Of a DNA stretch of 64,000 nt, positions 51,711-61,679 are shown piece after piece (position 1 is the stretch's first letter; every line of letters starts with the position of its first letter). The stretch spans positions 1-64,000 of the forward strand of contig JASCIV010000038.1 of assembly GCA_030374735.1 (NCBI GenBank), read 5' to 3'. Origin of the DNA: Gracilaria caudata (lineage: Eukaryota > Rhodophyta > Florideophyceae > Gracilariales > Gracilariaceae). The notes under the pieces are model-generated. The model was given only the letters and a program-made list of their open reading frames with translations. It ran no database searches and had not been told where the DNA came from. A program made the translations under genes and the position numbers.

Positions 51711-52485
51711 ATGATGAGGAATTCGAGACCGAGGATGCTGAAGATTGTGATTCTCGGTGAGAGCGGGTAAGTGCTATGAACAAGCAAGATGCGACGCGAA
51801 AGCGCTTTTAGCAGGCTGGTTATGACTAACATGTTCACAAACAGCGTGGGAAAGACTTCGTTGATGGAGCGATACGTGGAGCATCGATTTAGTCAACAGT
51901 ACAAGGCTACAATCGGCGCGGACTTCTTTCCAAAGGACGTGATCATCGATGACAAAGCAGTGAACCTACAGATCTGGGACACCGCCGGACAGGAACGGTA
52001 CCAAAGCCTGGGCTCTGCGTTTTACCGCGGCGCAGACGCGTGCGTGCTGGTGTACGACATGACTGATGCGCGTTCGTTCGAAGCGTTGGATTCGTGGAAA
52101 GATGAATTTCTTGTGTCTGCAGCGCCGAGGGATCCGGACTCGTTCCCATTTGTGGTGATGGGCAACAAGGTGGACGTTGTGGATCGAGCACGAGCGGTGC
52201 GTTTTTCACATAAAGCTACTACTACTGTGGCGCACGAGAGACTGACGGGTGTTTTTTTTTGTGCGACAGGTTTCGACGAAGAAGGCGCAGGAGTGGTGTG
52301 CGGCAAACAGGGTGAACCCGTTGCCGCTGTTTGAGACGAGCGCGATGGACGATATCAACGTAGAGGCGGCGTTCGAGGCGGTGGCTCGAGCCGCGCTGCG
52401 AAGGGGCGAGCAAGACGACGACTTCATGCCAGACAACACCGTGGACATCAACGGCAAGAGCAGCGAAGAGAGCTGCGCATGTTAG
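51711..52485 (+). CDS. RAB7: Rab7 GTPase
   Basis: Small GTPase of late endosome/vacuole traffic. Exons 51711-51766, 51845-52196 and 52270-52485 give 207 residues, the exact length of human RAB7A. G-boxes: [15 protein letters not shown] (P-loop, split by intron 1), YKATIGADF (switch I), [14 protein letters not shown] (switch II), GNKVDVV and [18 protein letters not shown] and [22 protein letters not shown] are Rab7-specific. The C-terminus SCAC suits double geranylgeranylation. Introns are 78 and 73 nt with donors GTAAGT and GTGCGT. Branch sites are GACTAAC (51824-51830) and a looser GACTGAC; intron 2 ends with a T9 tract and GACAG. The N-terminus could start at the first or second ATG. Confidence 0.95.
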
Positions 52486-52977
52486 AACAAGCACAACATA
52501 ACTGTCGAAGCAGACGTAGGGGCGCTGTAAAGCGTGTACCACGTGTACACAACATACAAGAGTTCCGCCTTCTTGAACCAAACGCAGCGTGCGACGCGAG
52601 GCGCGTCTCGCGACCGGGCGCGATCTTCGCACGTGCGTGCTTACAGAAGGGGCGACGTGCGATGATTGGCGCGACGACGCGCTGCGGTTATATGCCACGC
52701 GCGGCGCGCGCCAATCGTTGAGCAGCGCGCGCTGCTGTGTGGCGAGCTACGAGACGCCATGGCATGGCGCCAAATGCCTTTGCGCGTGAGCCTGTGTGTG
52801 TTTGGCGCTTCACGACCGTCGCAAAACGCCGCGCGCGCGCCCCCTTAAAGCGCACGTTCGCGCGCGTCGTCATGACGCGAGCGCGGACGATATCACAGTG
52901 AAGCGACGTCGACCGCGCCTGAGCTTTTTCCGTGCTCAAGTGAAATCTCAGGCTGACGTTGTGCTTTCCGCATTGAT
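52486..52977. other. CpG-rich region upstream of the bZIP gene
   Basis: This segment is very rich in CGCG/GCGC and open in most frames. No gene is supported. It probably holds the bZIP promoter and leader. Confidence 0.45.
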
Positions 52978-54807
52978 ATGATGAATCGCAGTCAATTTGC
53001 GCGCGAGACGCGCCGCCAGGCGGGCGCCAATGTGTTCTCAGCGCCGTTCGACACTGCCGTCGTACAGACCGTGCCTCCGCCACAAATTGAACCGTCGCCG
53101 TCTCAAACTGGCCCGCCGACTGTGATGATGCCGCTCAGTTCACCGCTCGGCGTGTCGTGCGACGCGCCGCGTTTGTCGCCCACCACGCCGCCCTTCCAAC
53201 TGGAGGATATGACTACTACGGACCTGCTCAACAACATTAACCCCGAGCTTTTGCACTACGTCAAGCAGAACTCTCCGTTCGTATACTCGGGTCTGCTGGC
53301 GCAGGAGAGGGCCAATGGTGCCCCCGGCTTGCCTGCTTCGGCTGCCAACTTTTCCGGCTTGTTGCCACTCGATGCCACACAAGCTCACTCATTGGGCGCA
53401 CCGTTTGTCTCATTGCCGCAGTTGTCCTCTCAGTTTTCCTCAACTTCAGCTAATTCGCTCAGCGTCGCCGATTCTCGACACAGCTTAACTCCACCCGTGT
53501 CCGTGAGCTCCATACTAACTACTCCCGAACCCTCATCCTCGGCACCCATACTGACACAACCGAACCCCCTCCGTTCCGCCGTTGCCGCCGCCGCCGCTGC
53601 TGCCGCCGCCGCTCCAGCCACCGTGTCGGTGTCCATGGGACGCCCCGCATCATCAACCCCCGCGTCTAGCGCTCCATATGATCCGGCGTCCAACCCAGCG
53701 CTCATGGCCGTCTTGCGCCAGGCACAAGCCGTAGCAGCCGTTTCTCAACCGCTTCAGCATCTCAATGTCTCTCGCGCGCTCTATACACCCACCTCTAATG
53801 TACGCTCGACCGGTTCCCCCGCACAATCGGCGCGTGGCGATGCGGCTGCTGTTGCCGCTGTGGCCGGCGCCGCTGCAGCTGCTGCAGCAGCCGCTGACTC
53901 GGTCGTTGCTGCGGCGAACCCGGCCGTTCCGTCGGCGGTTTTGGGGCAATATAGCCCGTTTCAAGTGGAAGGTAAGCGCGTGCCGGCGGGGGTTCATATG
54001 ATGGCTGCTGGGGCGGGGGTAGAGGACACAATGAGCCGGGCGGCTGGCCATGCACGTGTTGGAGGCACCGGTGTCACGGCGACAAGAGCACAAGGCGCAA
54101 AGCTGCAGCGAGCAAGGATGGCTGGCCAGAAGGGAACGGGCTCCATTGTGAAACAAAGTGCGGCAGTGGCCGCGGCTGGCACTGTGGGAAATAGCTCTTT
54201 ATTGGGAAAGAGGGCGTCGTCTACGTCTTCAACTACGTCGCGGTATGTGGCGCAGGTGGCGGCACCAGCAAATCAAACCAGGTTGCACCCTACTGTTGGT
54301 GCTGGTACTGCGGGTGGGGCCTCTAAAGCAGCGACGTTGAAGAGAGAGGCGACGGAGGAGGTAGGGCGACAGGTGACAGCATTGATGAATCAGGCGTCCG
54401 ACGCGGAAGAGGACGCTAATCAAGAGGTCAAGAAAGCCATGCGAGCGGAACGAAACAGACAGAGTGCTGCGGCGAGTCGGGAGCGAAAAAAGCAATACAT
54501 CAAAGAGTTGGAACGACGGGTGAATATGCTTTCGCAGGAGAACGCCAAAATGCAAGTGTGTCAGTTCCGATTAGTGCGGGAGAGACTTGACTTGGAAAGC
54601 AAGATTTTGGGCCAAGTGAAAGAGCTCAAACGCAAGCTGGTGGACCGTGACCTTGAGATTAATAAGCTGTCGAAGCAGCTTGAAAGTGCCAAGTTGAGGA
54701 GTGCGGAGGCGGGGGAGGACGAGGAGACGGAAATTCCGCGGCCCAGCACTTGGGATGCGAGTGAGTGGCGCTCGAGGAGATCGGGGCGTGGCCGTTGGAA
54801 GGGTTAG
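52978..54807 (+). CDS. bZIP transcription factor with poly-Ala tracts
   Basis: A 609-residue nuclear protein. The first ~460 residues are Ser/Pro/Ala-rich and largely disordered, with two poly-alanine runs (about residues 202-214 and 295-310). The basic region KAMRAERNRQSAAASRERKK has the N-x7-R pattern of bZIP domains. It is followed by a leucine zipper (YIKELERRVNMLSQENAKM, then heptad leucines through LESKILGQVKELKRKL and INKLSKQLES). The acidic C-terminus ends SRRSGRGRWKG. The long flexible N-terminus is the likely activation region. Target genes are unknown. The start is ATG ATG at 52978/52981. It lies in the most GC-rich part of the window. Confidence 0.9.
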   Translation: MMNRSQFARETRRQAGANVFSAPFDTAVVQTVPPPQIEPSPSQTGPPTVMMPLSSPLGVSCDAPRLSPTTPPFQLEDMTTTDLLNNINPELLHYVKQNSPFVYSGLLAQERANGAPGLPASAANFSGLLPLDATQAHSLGAPFVSLPQLSSQFSSTSANSLSVADSRHSLTPPVSVSSILTTPEPSSSAPILTQPNPLRSAVAAAAAAAAAAPATVSVSMGRPASSTPASSAPYDPASNPALMAVLRQAQAVAAVSQPLQHLNVSRALYTPTSNVRSTGSPAQSARGDAAAVAAVAGAAAAAAAAADSVVAAANPAVPSAVLGQYSPFQVEGKRVPAGVHMMAAGAGVEDTMSRAAGHARVGGTGVTATRAQGAKLQRARMAGQKGTGSIVKQSAAVAAAGTVGNSSLLGKRASSTSSTTSRYVAQVAAPANQTRLHPTVGAGTAGGASKAATLKREATEEVGRQVTALMNQASDAEEDANQEVKKAMRAERNRQSAAASRERKKQYIKELERRVNMLSQENAKMQVCQFRLVRERLDLESKILGQVKELKRKLVDRDLEINKLSKQLESAKLRSAEAGEDEETEIPRPSTWDASEWRSRRSGRGRWKG

Positions 54808-55812
54808 GGTGTTTAAGTAAAGCTGCTGTCGCTGAGAGACACTTGACTGTTGTAACTTTTGTGTTGACGTGGTCGTGAGTGCGGTTGCGTCTGCGCGGTG
54901 CCAGCTTGCAAGCGGCGGTGGTCGCTTGCGACGGAATGAGAGCCACGACGGAGTGGGTGGGCGTGTTGGCGTGCTGGCGCGTGCTGGCTGCTCCTGGCGG
55001 GATCGCTAGCCTGCGCTGCCTGCGACGCAACGTCGGCGAGCGATCCCGCGAGACGAAGGCCGGGCGAGCGGCGAATCAGCGGCGCTCTCGCGCGCGACGG
55101 AGACACCCTCCGCGCCCTTTCGCGCAAGCCCTCTCTCGCTTGCGTCGCGCTGCTCGCGCGGTGCGTTTCTACGGCGGTGGATGCGGTACGCGCGCGCTTC
55201 TGTTGTGCATGTGAAGCTACCGAGCGCGACGCGTCGCGGCGGGGCGGCTGAATGGTCGCGCTTGCTGCATGAGAGCGGCGCGACGGTTTGTGGACAGCGC
55301 GCGCTTTTTTTGCGTGCGGCTGCTCGCGCGTGCGGTGCAACCGATTGGCGCGCGGGACGAGCTCGCGCAATCTGCGGCGGTTGCATGCACGTGCGCAGAT
55401 TTTGCACAAGCTCTTTTTAAAGACTCGCTCGGCTGTGCGCTGATGTGCCGTGCTGCGGTGCGTTTTGGTCGCGTTCGTGTTCCCGGCTCTACTTTGAAAC
55501 GTTTGCCGCTTTTTTTTTGAGGGCCGGAGAAGCCTTCTCCGGGGCTCGGTTTGGAGTTTGTGTTTGGCACCTGGGAGCGTATAGATACGCTCTATAGACT
55601 GCTCGCCACGAGCATCGGGACTTTTGAGGTGTGCGGTTTTTGTTTGCTCCGCAACGACGGGCTTCTTCACAATCACGCCGCATCACAGTTTCGTGCGTCA
55701 CCCATCTTCGAGACGCCGTGCGTTTTCGTTCACAACTACCTCATCCACGTTTAATTCTGGTACACCGCTACCACACGTCGCGCCGCAGCGCGCTTCTTGT
55801 CTACGCGCTCTC
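54808..55812. other. CpG-rich gene-free region
   Basis: About 1 kb of very CG-rich DNA, open in many frames. The longest, a 287-codon minus-strand frame (54813-55676), is Arg/Ala/Ser-rich low complexity and judged non-coding. An inverted AGAAGGCTTCT-like stretch lies near 55530. Confidence 0.5.
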
Positions 55813-56148
55813 ATGCAAGCGCTATCGAGAAAGGTGCGACGTACCACGAAGGATGCGCAACAACAGCAGCAACAACGGACGGTTCAACCGTCCCAGACGC
55901 AGCAACGACAACAACCATGTCAGACGTCTTTCGTGAATGTGGGTTATCAAACATGGCTCAAACAGCGCGAAGAATGGACTGAACCTATTCCTAATCATGT
56001 GCCGAAGCGCAGTCCGCCGCTTAAGATATCGGAGACTGAGGAGCTTTATAAGACGCTCGTCAATTCGGGGTGCCCCTCTTTACCTAGACCAGTGTCTCTG
56101 TCCGAATTCATTCCTAGACTCAATGAGGTGCGCCGAATGGTCTTGTAA
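55813..56148 (+). CDS. Small gag1-clamp/DUF4050-like protein
   Basis: A 111-residue protein. The open frame begins at a TTG (55624), but the first ATG is 55813 (MQALSRKVRRTTKDA). A Gln-rich stretch (QQQQQQ, then SQTQQRQQPCQ) precedes a domain similar to the plant/fungal DUF4050 family: FVNVGYQTWLKQREEWT, then LYKTLVNSGCPSLPRPVSLS and EFIPRLNEVRR. In that family the pattern F-V-N-x-G-x-x-x-W plus P-[IV]-x-L-x-E is diagnostic. Function is unknown in most species. Its stop is 28 bases from that of convergent ISY1. Confidence 0.75.
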   Translation: MQALSRKVRRTTKDAQQQQQQRTVQPSQTQQRQQPCQTSFVNVGYQTWLKQREEWTEPIPNHVPKRSPPLKISETEELYKTLVNSGCPSLPRPVSLSEFIPRLNEVRRMVL

Positions 56149-56176
56149 TCATCGTCTTGTTTTATTTTTTGTTTCG

Positions 56177-56965
56177 TCACCCTTCCTCTTCCTTTCGTTT
56201 GTTCTTAGCATGTAAAGCTCCTGTTTCAAGTTGTTCCAGTGCTTCTAACTTCTTTCTTTCCAACGTGATTTCTTGCACTCGTTGCTGCTCTTGTAACTTG
56301 TCATCAGCCGTCTTCTGTCCCACAAACTGCAGGTAACTCTCATCCCACGCTTCATCTTTTGATTTGCTTGTTTTGTCTTCCCATTCTTTAATCATCCTTC
56401 CCCTTGCTTCTCGCTCCGCTTTTTCCTCAATCTTCACCACATCTTTGTCGTTTGTTTCATCCAGTCTTCCGTAATACTCGTCGTTCACTCGATTGTACAG
56501 CTCCTTCATTCTTTGTTGCAGCCCTTCATCATCAATTGCTTCTCGTCGTCGTTGTTCTCTCGTCGCCAATAATTGCTTCACACCCGGCAATCGTTTCGCC
56601 TCTCCAAAGTAAAAATACCCATTATGTTCCACCACATCACCATCCTCCACACGAATTTTCTTTCGTCCATAGTCTCTACCGCCCAAGAACCGGATGCGTC
56701 TTTCCCAGTGTCCTCGTTCTCGCAACAGTTTGTTGATGTTATCGTTCAACTCTTGCACGTGCTCGTCGTCCAAGCCAGGGTTCTGGATCTCTTCTGCGAG
56801 GCGACGAACGTCACTCAGAACTTGTAGCCGCCATTTCTCGGCCTCGTCCACGTCGTCGCACAGAGTGGACAGATATGGACGTCTTTGACGCGTTCCAGAT
56901 GTCTCTTGCTTGCTGCGAAGGTACCGACTTAACATAGACTGTGCTTTCTCTTCGTTGCGCGCCAT
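56177..56965 (-). CDS. ISY1: Splicing factor ISY1
   Basis: Component of the NineTeen/Prp19-associated spliceosome that acts around the first catalytic step. The ATG at 56965 gives 262 residues starting MARNEEKAQSMLSRYL, the invariant ISY1 N-terminus. Next come RRPYLSTLCDDVDEAEKWR, IQNPGLDDEHVQELND and NKLLRERGHWERRIRFLGG. Then come DYGRKKIRVEDGDVVE and GYFYFGEAKRLPGVKQLL. The C-terminus is Lys/Glu-rich and helical. An upstream in-frame ATG (57160) adds non-conserved sequence. Its presence, with SmG, shows a working spliceosome despite few introns. Confidence 0.95.
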   Translation of the reverse strand: MARNEEKAQSMLSRYLRSKQETSGTRQRRPYLSTLCDDVDEAEKWRLQVLSDVRRLAEEIQNPGLDDEHVQELNDNINKLLRERGHWERRIRFLGGRDYGRKKIRVEDGDVVEHNGYFYFGEAKRLPGVKQLLATREQRRREAIDDEGLQQRMKELYNRVNDEYYGRLDETNDKDVVKIEEKAEREARGRMIKEWEDKTSKSKDEAWDESYLQFVGQKTADDKLQEQQRVQEITLERKKLEALEQLETGALHAKNKRKEEEG

Positions 56966-57366
56966 ATTTTGTTCCTTCAAGACGCGTCTTCTCGCTGCAG
57001 CACGGGATTCGATCGATGGCGGTGTTGGGGGTTGTGCCGATGACGCACGCACGAGATATAAATGTGTGCGGGAGGCGAGCGACGGCGTATGGTATGTGTG
57101 GTTTAGGTTTGTGACAAGCCGTTTGCCTGACTGCCAAGAAGCTGACGATTGAGGTGGCACACATCAACTGCTGAGTTGTGAGAAATGGAATGATACAGCG
57201 TATTTTTGAAGCATCTAGCCATTCAAGAGCTACTTCTTGGGCTCATGTACAAGTTCACGAAATGATGTGCTTCTTCAACGGTCGCATGCACACGCAGCAC
57301 GTTGCCATCGAACCTCACATCGAATAATCCACTCATCTGCCAGTATTTCTAACTCCACCAACAACG
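56966..57366. promoter_or_regulatory. Divergent upstream region ISY1 / YebC-like
   Basis: A 401-bp gap between two divergent starts. No TATA box is obvious apart from GATATAAATG at about 57055-57064. Confidence 0.35.
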
Positions 57367-58155
57367 ATGACGTGGTCCCGGATGCGCGTTTTTTCACGTT
57401 CGCTCGCCGGTCATTCGCACTACCACAACGTCAAACATCGAAAAGCTCGTGTCGACGCTCAAAGACAAGCCGCGTTTCAGAAGCTTTCGCGCGACATTTA
57501 CGCAGCCATCAAATGTGGCCATGGCGAGCGAGACCCTTCGAAAAACGTGCGACTTGCACGTGCGCTTGAGGCGGCTCGTAAGGCTTCTATGCCAAGACAG
57601 AGGATTGAGCAAGCGTTGACCACGGTCGATAGGGATGGCTCTTCGAACGATACCATTCTTTTTGAAGGAGTGTTTCCGGGTGGCGCTGCTGTGCTAGTTC
57701 GCACCATTGCTTCAAGACGCAATGCGGTGGCTGCGGAAATGCGTTCTTTAATATCTCGTGCCGGTGGCGAATTGGGTAAAGCTGCATGGATGTTCTCAAG
57801 ACGCCATACAGTTATTCTCAATGAATTCGACAACGCTCATCTGGATGACATTATCATGTTTGGTATTGATCAAGGAGCAGATGATGTTGATGTTAGTGAT
57901 GAAGGCGTCGTGGAATTCTTATGCGTGGCAATGAAGGAAAGAGAGCGGTTGAGAACTGCTCTTGCGCACAGATTCTCACATTTGGACCAACATAAGATGG
58001 TCTCCTTAGAAAATCTTCAACCCAACAACGTCATCACTCTCACTGACCAGCATGCGGTGAAGTTTGGGCGCCTTTTGGCTGCACTGGATGATCATGCCGA
58101 CGTGGTGGATGTTGTACACAATGCTACTTTTCAGCAAAGCGAAGAACAAACATAG
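57367..58155 (+). CDS. YebC/TACO1-family translational activator, organellar
   Basis: A 262-residue protein of the YebC/PmpR family; the mitochondrial member TACO1 promotes translation of COX1, and bacterial members act in translation or transcription. The N-terminus MTWSRMRVFSRSL resembles a mitochondrial presequence and leads into the conserved AGHSHYHNVKHRKARVDAQR. Then follow LARALEAARKASMPRQRIEQAL, DTILFEGVFPGGAAVLV and RNAVAAEMRSLISRAGGEL. Then come KAAWMFSRR and IDQGADDVDVSDEGVVEF. The family's three domains are complete. Intronless. Confidence 0.93.
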   Translation: MTWSRMRVFSRSLAGHSHYHNVKHRKARVDAQRQAAFQKLSRDIYAAIKCGHGERDPSKNVRLARALEAARKASMPRQRIEQALTTVDRDGSSNDTILFEGVFPGGAAVLVRTIASRRNAVAAEMRSLISRAGGELGKAAWMFSRRHTVILNEFDNAHLDDIIMFGIDQGADDVDVSDEGVVEFLCVAMKERERLRTALAHRFSHLDQHKMVSLENLQPNNVITLTDQHAVKFGRLLAALDDHADVVDVVHNATFQQSEEQT

Positions 58156-59140
58156 CATATTATTTTCCAAAGTAACAACACCGCGACGAATACAAACTCA
58201 TCGATACTAACTTGTTTCAACTACTTGGTCTACTGCATGCGTTACGTAGGATATGAGAATGACATCTTTAGGCCCGGAATATGTCAAATTAGTGCATAGA
58301 GGACCGCTATGTTTCTATTAATCTGTTGGGAAGACTGAGATAAGGACAAAATGTGAGATTCGAGACGCGGAGTGCTGACCTCTACTTCTCTTCGTCCCTG
58401 CTATGGAAAGCTTTTCTTCCCGCAAAGATGATGAAACGCTATTTACTTCACAGATAACTCTCTTTCCTACTACTAAGGAAGGCCAAAAGCTCTTGTAGCA
58501 TTTGTGTTTTACAATATGCGAAAATGAAATCCCCCGTCTTTCTTCTTCTATGGGGGTTTGCAGGGGGTTTGTCTCTGAGATTGGTACTGACCCCTTCTAA
58601 ACCCAAAGCTGTCGTGTACGCCACATATACCCTAATTTCAACAATACCGCTCCCTCAGTGACAAAAAGCCTATGCCTTCTTGTCCCGTTCAAGAAGTTTG
58701 GGATGCCACTTTCTGACACCAGTAGATCATCTCTCTGCTTGGCAAAACGTTCATCTTAGACAATGCTGTAGGTTGTACTATCTTCTCTTTTGATCAACGG
58801 CAGGAACATCTTCACTTGCCCTTGAACAAAACTTGTTGCTGGATGATTCAGAGCCTCGATTCGCGGTAAGTTCTTCACTTCGAGATTGTCATTGACTCTT
58901 TAAAGTCCCATATTAAACCGACAAAGACTTCGTCGGGGGTTTTCACTCATTCTCAAACACGAGAAGAACGAGGAAGACAAGAAAGGCTCATACGAATATA
59001 CCGCAAGAGAGGTTGCTCATCTCCAGCATTAAGATTAATACGAAATATGAAGGTGGTTGTCTCACTCACTATGTGATGAATGGAAGCATGAAAGGCTCTC
59101 AGTAGCTCCAAATGTGGCTCGTATCTGCATCGCTCGGGAC
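58156..59140. other. Gene-free region between YebC-like and MFS genes
   Basis: About 1 kb with no open frame of note and no recognised RNA. It probably holds the 3' ends of two convergent transcripts. Confidence 0.5.
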
Positions 59141-60790
59141 CTAGCTTCGATCGCCGCCTGATAGAACCATACGACGATGGGCCATGGTTTGCTCGGCAAT
59201 TTGTTTCACAAATTCGCAGTTCGGATTTAATCGCTCCCAGAATGGCGGCCACAAGATCATCAACATCCCAATAGTTGCCGGGATAGAGAACAGCGCGAAC
59301 TTGAAGCCGCCAAAGAATTGCACGATATGGTCGCTAACAAGCAATTGTGCCGCAGCGGGTCCCACACTGCTCCCACTCGCTAAGAGACCAATCAGTGCGC
59401 TGCTGCTAAGAGTTCCCAAAACCTTCGTGAACAGACTCATTGACGCTGTAGAAAAGAATATCGATGCCTTGACAATGAGCATAAAGCCAATAATGACTTG
59501 CCATTCACGGACAGGGCCGAAAATAGGCAGAAAGAAAAGCATACCAATTAGCTTTGACCCTAAGCCAATCAACATTATATGGCGATCCATGAGAAACCGC
59601 GACAAGTAGGCAACGAGAAGCGGTGGAATGACAGCGAATACGGCAATCATTTCGAAAACATAGCCGAGCTTGGCGTCAGAGACACGAAACTCATTCACTA
59701 GAACGGGCTGGAAAGCGGTCATGAAAATGCCAGAGCTCATGTTCACGCAGAGCATAACTGTGCAGAAGTACGTAAACACCCTTGTGCGAAATCCGTTAAG
59801 ATTAACAGTGATGTCCGAACCATTTCGTAAATGGACTAATACTTCTTTCGGTTCCTCGTAGTTCTGTACGGACTGGTGTCCTTCTGTTGTGGGCAGTTCC
59901 TGAAGGGTTATTGCTGCAAGTATTGCTATGGACAACAGGATAGCAAATGCTAGAAAGTATGCTAGCGAAAATCTATCAACAAAAAACGGGCCGTATTGCC
60001 AAGAATCCTGGTATCTAGACAACGCAATCCACACCAGAGGTCCCATAAGCGCGCCAACCGGAGTCATCAGTGCATGTGTCGCGAGAACTGTTGTGCGCTT
60101 GTTCTGAGGTACGATTTGAGAAAGTATAGAGAGACGAATGATTCGCATTGAATTGGAGGCGGAATAAAGAGCGTAACCAATGAAGAATACGAGCACAGTA
60201 GAGCGCACAACAAGAACAAGACCCATGCCGATAGCAGCAGTGAAGGCCAGAATGGAAAGGGCATTTGCCGGACCGATTGATGAAGCTACTCGACCGAAAA
60301 TTATATTAGACGCAACTGGAACTGCTGATGCGAGTGCCGATGCCGTGACATAGGGGGTGATGTTGGTCGGGGACGTGAAGTTAACATGGTTCATGTAAAG
60401 AACCAGCGTAGGACTAACGGTTGTCATAACAAGCATTGTGAGAATTGCAAGACCGAAAATAATGTGAACAAATCTTCGAGTTGAGTCGACTTCATGCTTT
60501 GCCGCCTCATTCTTCGGGAAGAGTCGGATCAATCGAAGTTTGTTAACAAGGAAAGAGAGACCCCTTTCTAAGGATTGTTCAATCTGAAAAAGCAAAGACG
60601 GAGATTGAAGATGATGGTGTATCGGATGACCGTGTCCACTTGGTGATAATGTACTCAGCATACATTCCTTGAGGCGTGGACATGTTGCATGTAGAGGTTC
60701 GTCGAAGACAATCTTTTTGCCTGTAGGGGTCGCGTTGGATGACGGTGAATCTGTTGGAAGTAATGGTGAGATTTCTGAGGCCGGTGCCAT
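59141..60790 (-). CDS. Major facilitator superfamily transporter
   Basis: A 549-residue protein with a long hydrophilic N-terminus (~105 residues, with SPLLPTDSP near the start, a possible acidic/dileucine-type sorting signal). About 12 hydrophobic segments follow: FVHIIFGLAILTMLVMTTVSP, ASALASAVPVASNIIFGR, ALSILAFTAAIGMGLVLVV, and in the second half FTYFCTVMLCVNMSSGIFM and IPPLLVAYLSRFLMDRHIM. A typical MFS loop RVASSIGPANAL lies between TM2 and TM3. The overall look is close to MFSD8/CLN7-like lysosomal carriers, but this is not secure and the substrate is unknown. Divergent from the small Cys-rich gene. Confidence 0.85.
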   Translation of the reverse strand: MAPASEISPLLPTDSPSSNATPTGKKIVFDEPLHATCPRLKECMLSTLSPSGHGHPIHHHLQSPSLLFQIEQSLERGLSFLVNKLRLIRLFPKNEAAKHEVDSTRRFVHIIFGLAILTMLVMTTVSPTLVLYMNHVNFTSPTNITPYVTASALASAVPVASNIIFGRVASSIGPANALSILAFTAAIGMGLVLVVRSTVLVFFIGYALYSASNSMRIIRLSILSQIVPQNKRTTVLATHALMTPVGALMGPLVWIALSRYQDSWQYGPFFVDRFSLAYFLAFAILLSIAILAAITLQELPTTEGHQSVQNYEEPKEVLVHLRNGSDITVNLNGFRTRVFTYFCTVMLCVNMSSGIFMTAFQPVLVNEFRVSDAKLGYVFEMIAVFAVIPPLLVAYLSRFLMDRHIMLIGLGSKLIGMLFFLPIFGPVREWQVIIGFMLIVKASIFFSTASMSLFTKVLGTLSSSALIGLLASGSSVGPAAAQLLVSDHIVQFFGGFKFALFSIPATIGMLMILWPPFWERLNPNCEFVKQIAEQTMAHRRMVLSGGDRS

Positions 60791-61400
60791 ACTTGCCAGA
60801 AGTGAATACGTATGAATGAATTAGGGGCGTCGACTCGACGATGAGGCTGCAATCTTATTCCGGAAAAATCATTAGAGAAAGCTCGAGAACATTAGACGCT
60901 CCTGACAAGAGTGGCTCTTCTTTCAATGATGAAGAGCGGCAATTCGTACAGTATCTACTAGACATGTGGGGGACAGTTCGGGCCACAAGCTTATGTTGGA
61001 CGAAGTTGTCAAATTATCATCATTCGAGATCTTGGGCTGGTCTTTGACCCAAGCGCCAAAGATACTGTACCGAGGCACTGCCTCGCTGCCTCGGAGGCAG
61101 CAACCCCCTTTTGATCCAATAGAAATTTATTCTGCTTCGTGCAATACACATCCTGCCAATTCACTTGTTAGCTCGTTAGCCCTGTACTGTACACGTCGGG
61201 TCACCTTCCCAAGTCCGGGCAAACCCTTTGCAGCCTGCAGGTACGACGGTGTAGAAACTGCTGGAGACTCTGTACACAACGACCCTGCAGCGCCACTCAA
61301 AAGTCAGCTTTTCTAGCCCAGCCCTCCTCACGAGAGCCATATATCCGTCAACCCCAGCCTCACGCCCAACTCAAAAATTCCTTTGGCGCTCAAAGAAAAA
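60791..61400. other. Divergent upstream region MFS / small Cys-rich gene
   Basis: A 610-bp gap. It contains a small perfect hairpin (GCTGCCTC, one base, GAGGCAGC) at 61085-61101 and CATATATCC at about 61338, a possible TATA box for the gene at 61401. Confidence 0.4.
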
Positions 61401-61679
61401 ATGGTGAACCAACAGTGCCGTCCGCTGTACATTACCTGCTCTGAGCCAGACCTCAAAACCGGAGAACGAGTGTTTCAAAATGGCCCATGCGCTCAATGTG
61501 GAATGAAACGTACCAAACACACAACAGAGCACTGTGGAGCTTTGCTGCACGCCACGGATAAGAATGGAAAGCGCAAGAAGTGCAAGAAGAAACTGGTCTA
61601 TCAGATCGAGAATGAACAAGGACGTAGTGTTTGGAATCTTTGTGGACGATGTGAACGCATACACGATAAACATGACTGA
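61401..61679 (+). CDS. Small Cys-rich, basic protein of unknown function
   Basis: A 92-residue protein I do not recognise. From the first ATG it reads MVNQQCRPLYITC and has likely zinc-binding pairs: CAQC (about 30-33), an HC..C-type pair in KHTTEHCGALLH, a C in KRKKCKKKL, and LCGRCERIHDKH near the C-terminus. A KNGKRKKCKKK patch makes the middle very basic, suggesting nucleic-acid or protein binding. Starting at 61383 instead would use a non-ATG codon. Small, intact and well spaced from neighbours, it is probably real; function unknown. Confidence 0.6.
   Translation: MVNQQCRPLYITCSEPDLKTGERVFQNGPCAQCGMKRTKHTTEHCGALLHATDKNGKRKKCKKKLVYQIENEQGRSVWNLCGRCERIHDKHD

Noticed and set aside
52222..52698. 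158-codon minus-strand frame opposite Rab7 exon 3
   Set aside because: It is antisense to conserved Rab7 coding sequence.
54813..55676. 287-codon minus-strand Arg/Ala-rich frame
   Set aside because: It lies in CpG-rich DNA open in nearly all frames; the product is low complexity with no domain.
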